A stretch of 6,423 nucleotides of DNA, taken from the NCBI GenBank assembly GCA_019244945.1, contig JAFASD010000472.1, positions 1-6,423 of the forward strand, in the 5' to 3' direction. Of this stretch, positions 5,948-6,423 are shown piece by piece. The stretch is from Acidobacteriaceae bacterium. Lineage in GTDB: Bacteria; Acidobacteriota; Terriglobia; Bryobacterales; Bryobacteraceae. The notes under the pieces are model-generated. The model saw only the letters and a list, made by a program, of their open reading frames with translations, was not told the origin of the DNA and made no database searches. The translations under genes were made by a program, and so were the position numbers. Position 1 is the stretch's first letter; each line of letters starts with the position of its first letter.

Positions 5948-6423
5948 TCAGTGTCTGAATTCTATTCCAAGCAGTTTACGAAGCTGCTCCTGTCCTTTGG
6001 TCGTGACGCGTACCGCTCTCGTGCGGTCGAGCCGAGCCACCCACTTCATTTCGAAGAATCGTTGTGACAGCTCGGTTCCGAGGGCGCCCGCTAAGTGGTG
6101 GCGCCTTTCTGTCCAATCCAGGCATTGACGAGCGAGGTTACTGCGATTGGACTCGATCTCTGCAATAGGGATGCCCAATGCGCTGAACCAGAGGCGGCCT
6201 TCTTTGGTTACGCGGTATAGCTTATCGCGCGTTGGAATCAAGATGCCGCGTTGCTGTAGCGCGTCATTGATTTGAACCGCGAGAGTACCGGCGAGGTGGC
6301 TGTAACAAGTGCGGGCAAAAGCGAGCGGATGGCTGTCACTCTTTTTTTGCGGGACGGGTTGCTTTGTTCGAGGCGCCAGAGTGGCCAACGCTTCGATGAC
6401 CGCGCCGACCTCCGGGCTGGCGA
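5948..6423 (-). CDS. ArsR-like winged-helix transcriptional regulator, C-terminal part (5' end outside window)
   Basis: The frame is open through the right edge. The last bases (6422-6389) encode ASPEVGAVIEA, and the TTG at 6388 is the Leu of EALATLAP. This matches the end of the ArsR-type helix-turn-helix domain, so the true start lies beyond the window. The visible C-terminal region carries FARTCYSHLAG..., LYRVTKEG...LGI, then RQCLDWTERRHHLAGALG..., VRVTTKG...LGI, typical of a subgroup of about 220-residue ArsR-family regulators that extends past the DNA-binding domain. Two cysteines, one in each half, are conserved in my recollection of this subgroup and might bind a ligand or metal, or sense redox state; no inducer is known to me. 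The gene ends with GIEFRH and a TGA at 5950-5948. No divergent target gene is visible here. Family call is fairly firm; the DNA-binding domain itself is not seen. Confidence 0.85.
   Translation of the reverse strand, partial: ASPEVGAVIEALATLAPRTKQPVPQKKSDSHPLAFARTCYSHLAGTLAVQINDALQQRGILIPTRDKLYRVTKEGRLWFSALGIPIAEIESNRSNLARQCLDWTERRHHLAGALGTELSQRFFEMKWVARLDRTRAVRVTTKGQEQLRKLLGIEFRH
5963..6307 (-). repeat. Internal duplication in the regulator's C-terminal region
   Basis: Two units share the order Cys, HLAG-x-L, VT-x-x-G and LGI: unit one at 6307-6170 and unit two at 6124-5963. From the H of HLAG to the I of LGI is 43 residues in the first and 45 in the second. Unit two has a WTERRH insertion between its Cys and HLAG. 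Confidence 0.6.

Noticed and set aside
6386..6388. TTG at 6388 as the start of the ArsR-like gene
   Set aside because: The frame continues upstream to the window edge with residues that fit the family (SPEVGAVIEALATLAP), so this TTG is an internal Leu codon.

Overview
The window reads as soil-type Acidobacteriota chromosome (inference from gene families, not from a marker gene). The clues are a TPR protein paired with a CRTAC1-type FG-GAP/ASPIC-UnbV protein, a minus-strand protein with the 'LSTGP...GK..SS.NA' block that I associate with acidobacterial genomes, and even, moderately GC-rich coding sequence.

Layout. 1-2984 (+) is a tight three-gene unit: the C-terminal part of a TPR protein (cut by the left edge), a 623-residue Tat-type exported beta-propeller protein starting at TTG 631, and a small exported four-cysteine protein whose ATG overlaps the preceding stop by 4 nt. 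2985-3462 has no convincing intact gene. It holds an 18-codon minus-strand reading frame that matches the start of a barstar-family inhibitor and then stops, plus a 16-bp perfect palindrome. 3463-4347 (-) is a basic, coiled-coil-rich protein of unknown function. 4507-5379 (+) is a small MscS-type mechanosensitive channel, divergent from it and followed by a weak hairpin. 5477-5755 (+) is a small helical hypothetical protein. A doubtful small minus-strand ORF overlaps its tail. 5948-6423 (-) is the C-terminal part of an ArsR-like winged-helix regulator that runs off the right edge.

How the parts relate. The first three genes look co-transcribed and translationally coupled, and probably build an envelope or extracytoplasmic function around the propeller protein. 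The remaining genes are single transcription units with no obvious common pathway; MscS is a housekeeping osmotic safety valve. No mobile element, CRISPR array, tRNA or rRNA is visible. The best candidates for something under-described are the internal duplication in the regulator's C-terminal region, the truncated barstar start with its own ribosome binding site, and the coupled small secreted protein behind the CRTAC1 gene. I do not see a clear new multi-gene system.
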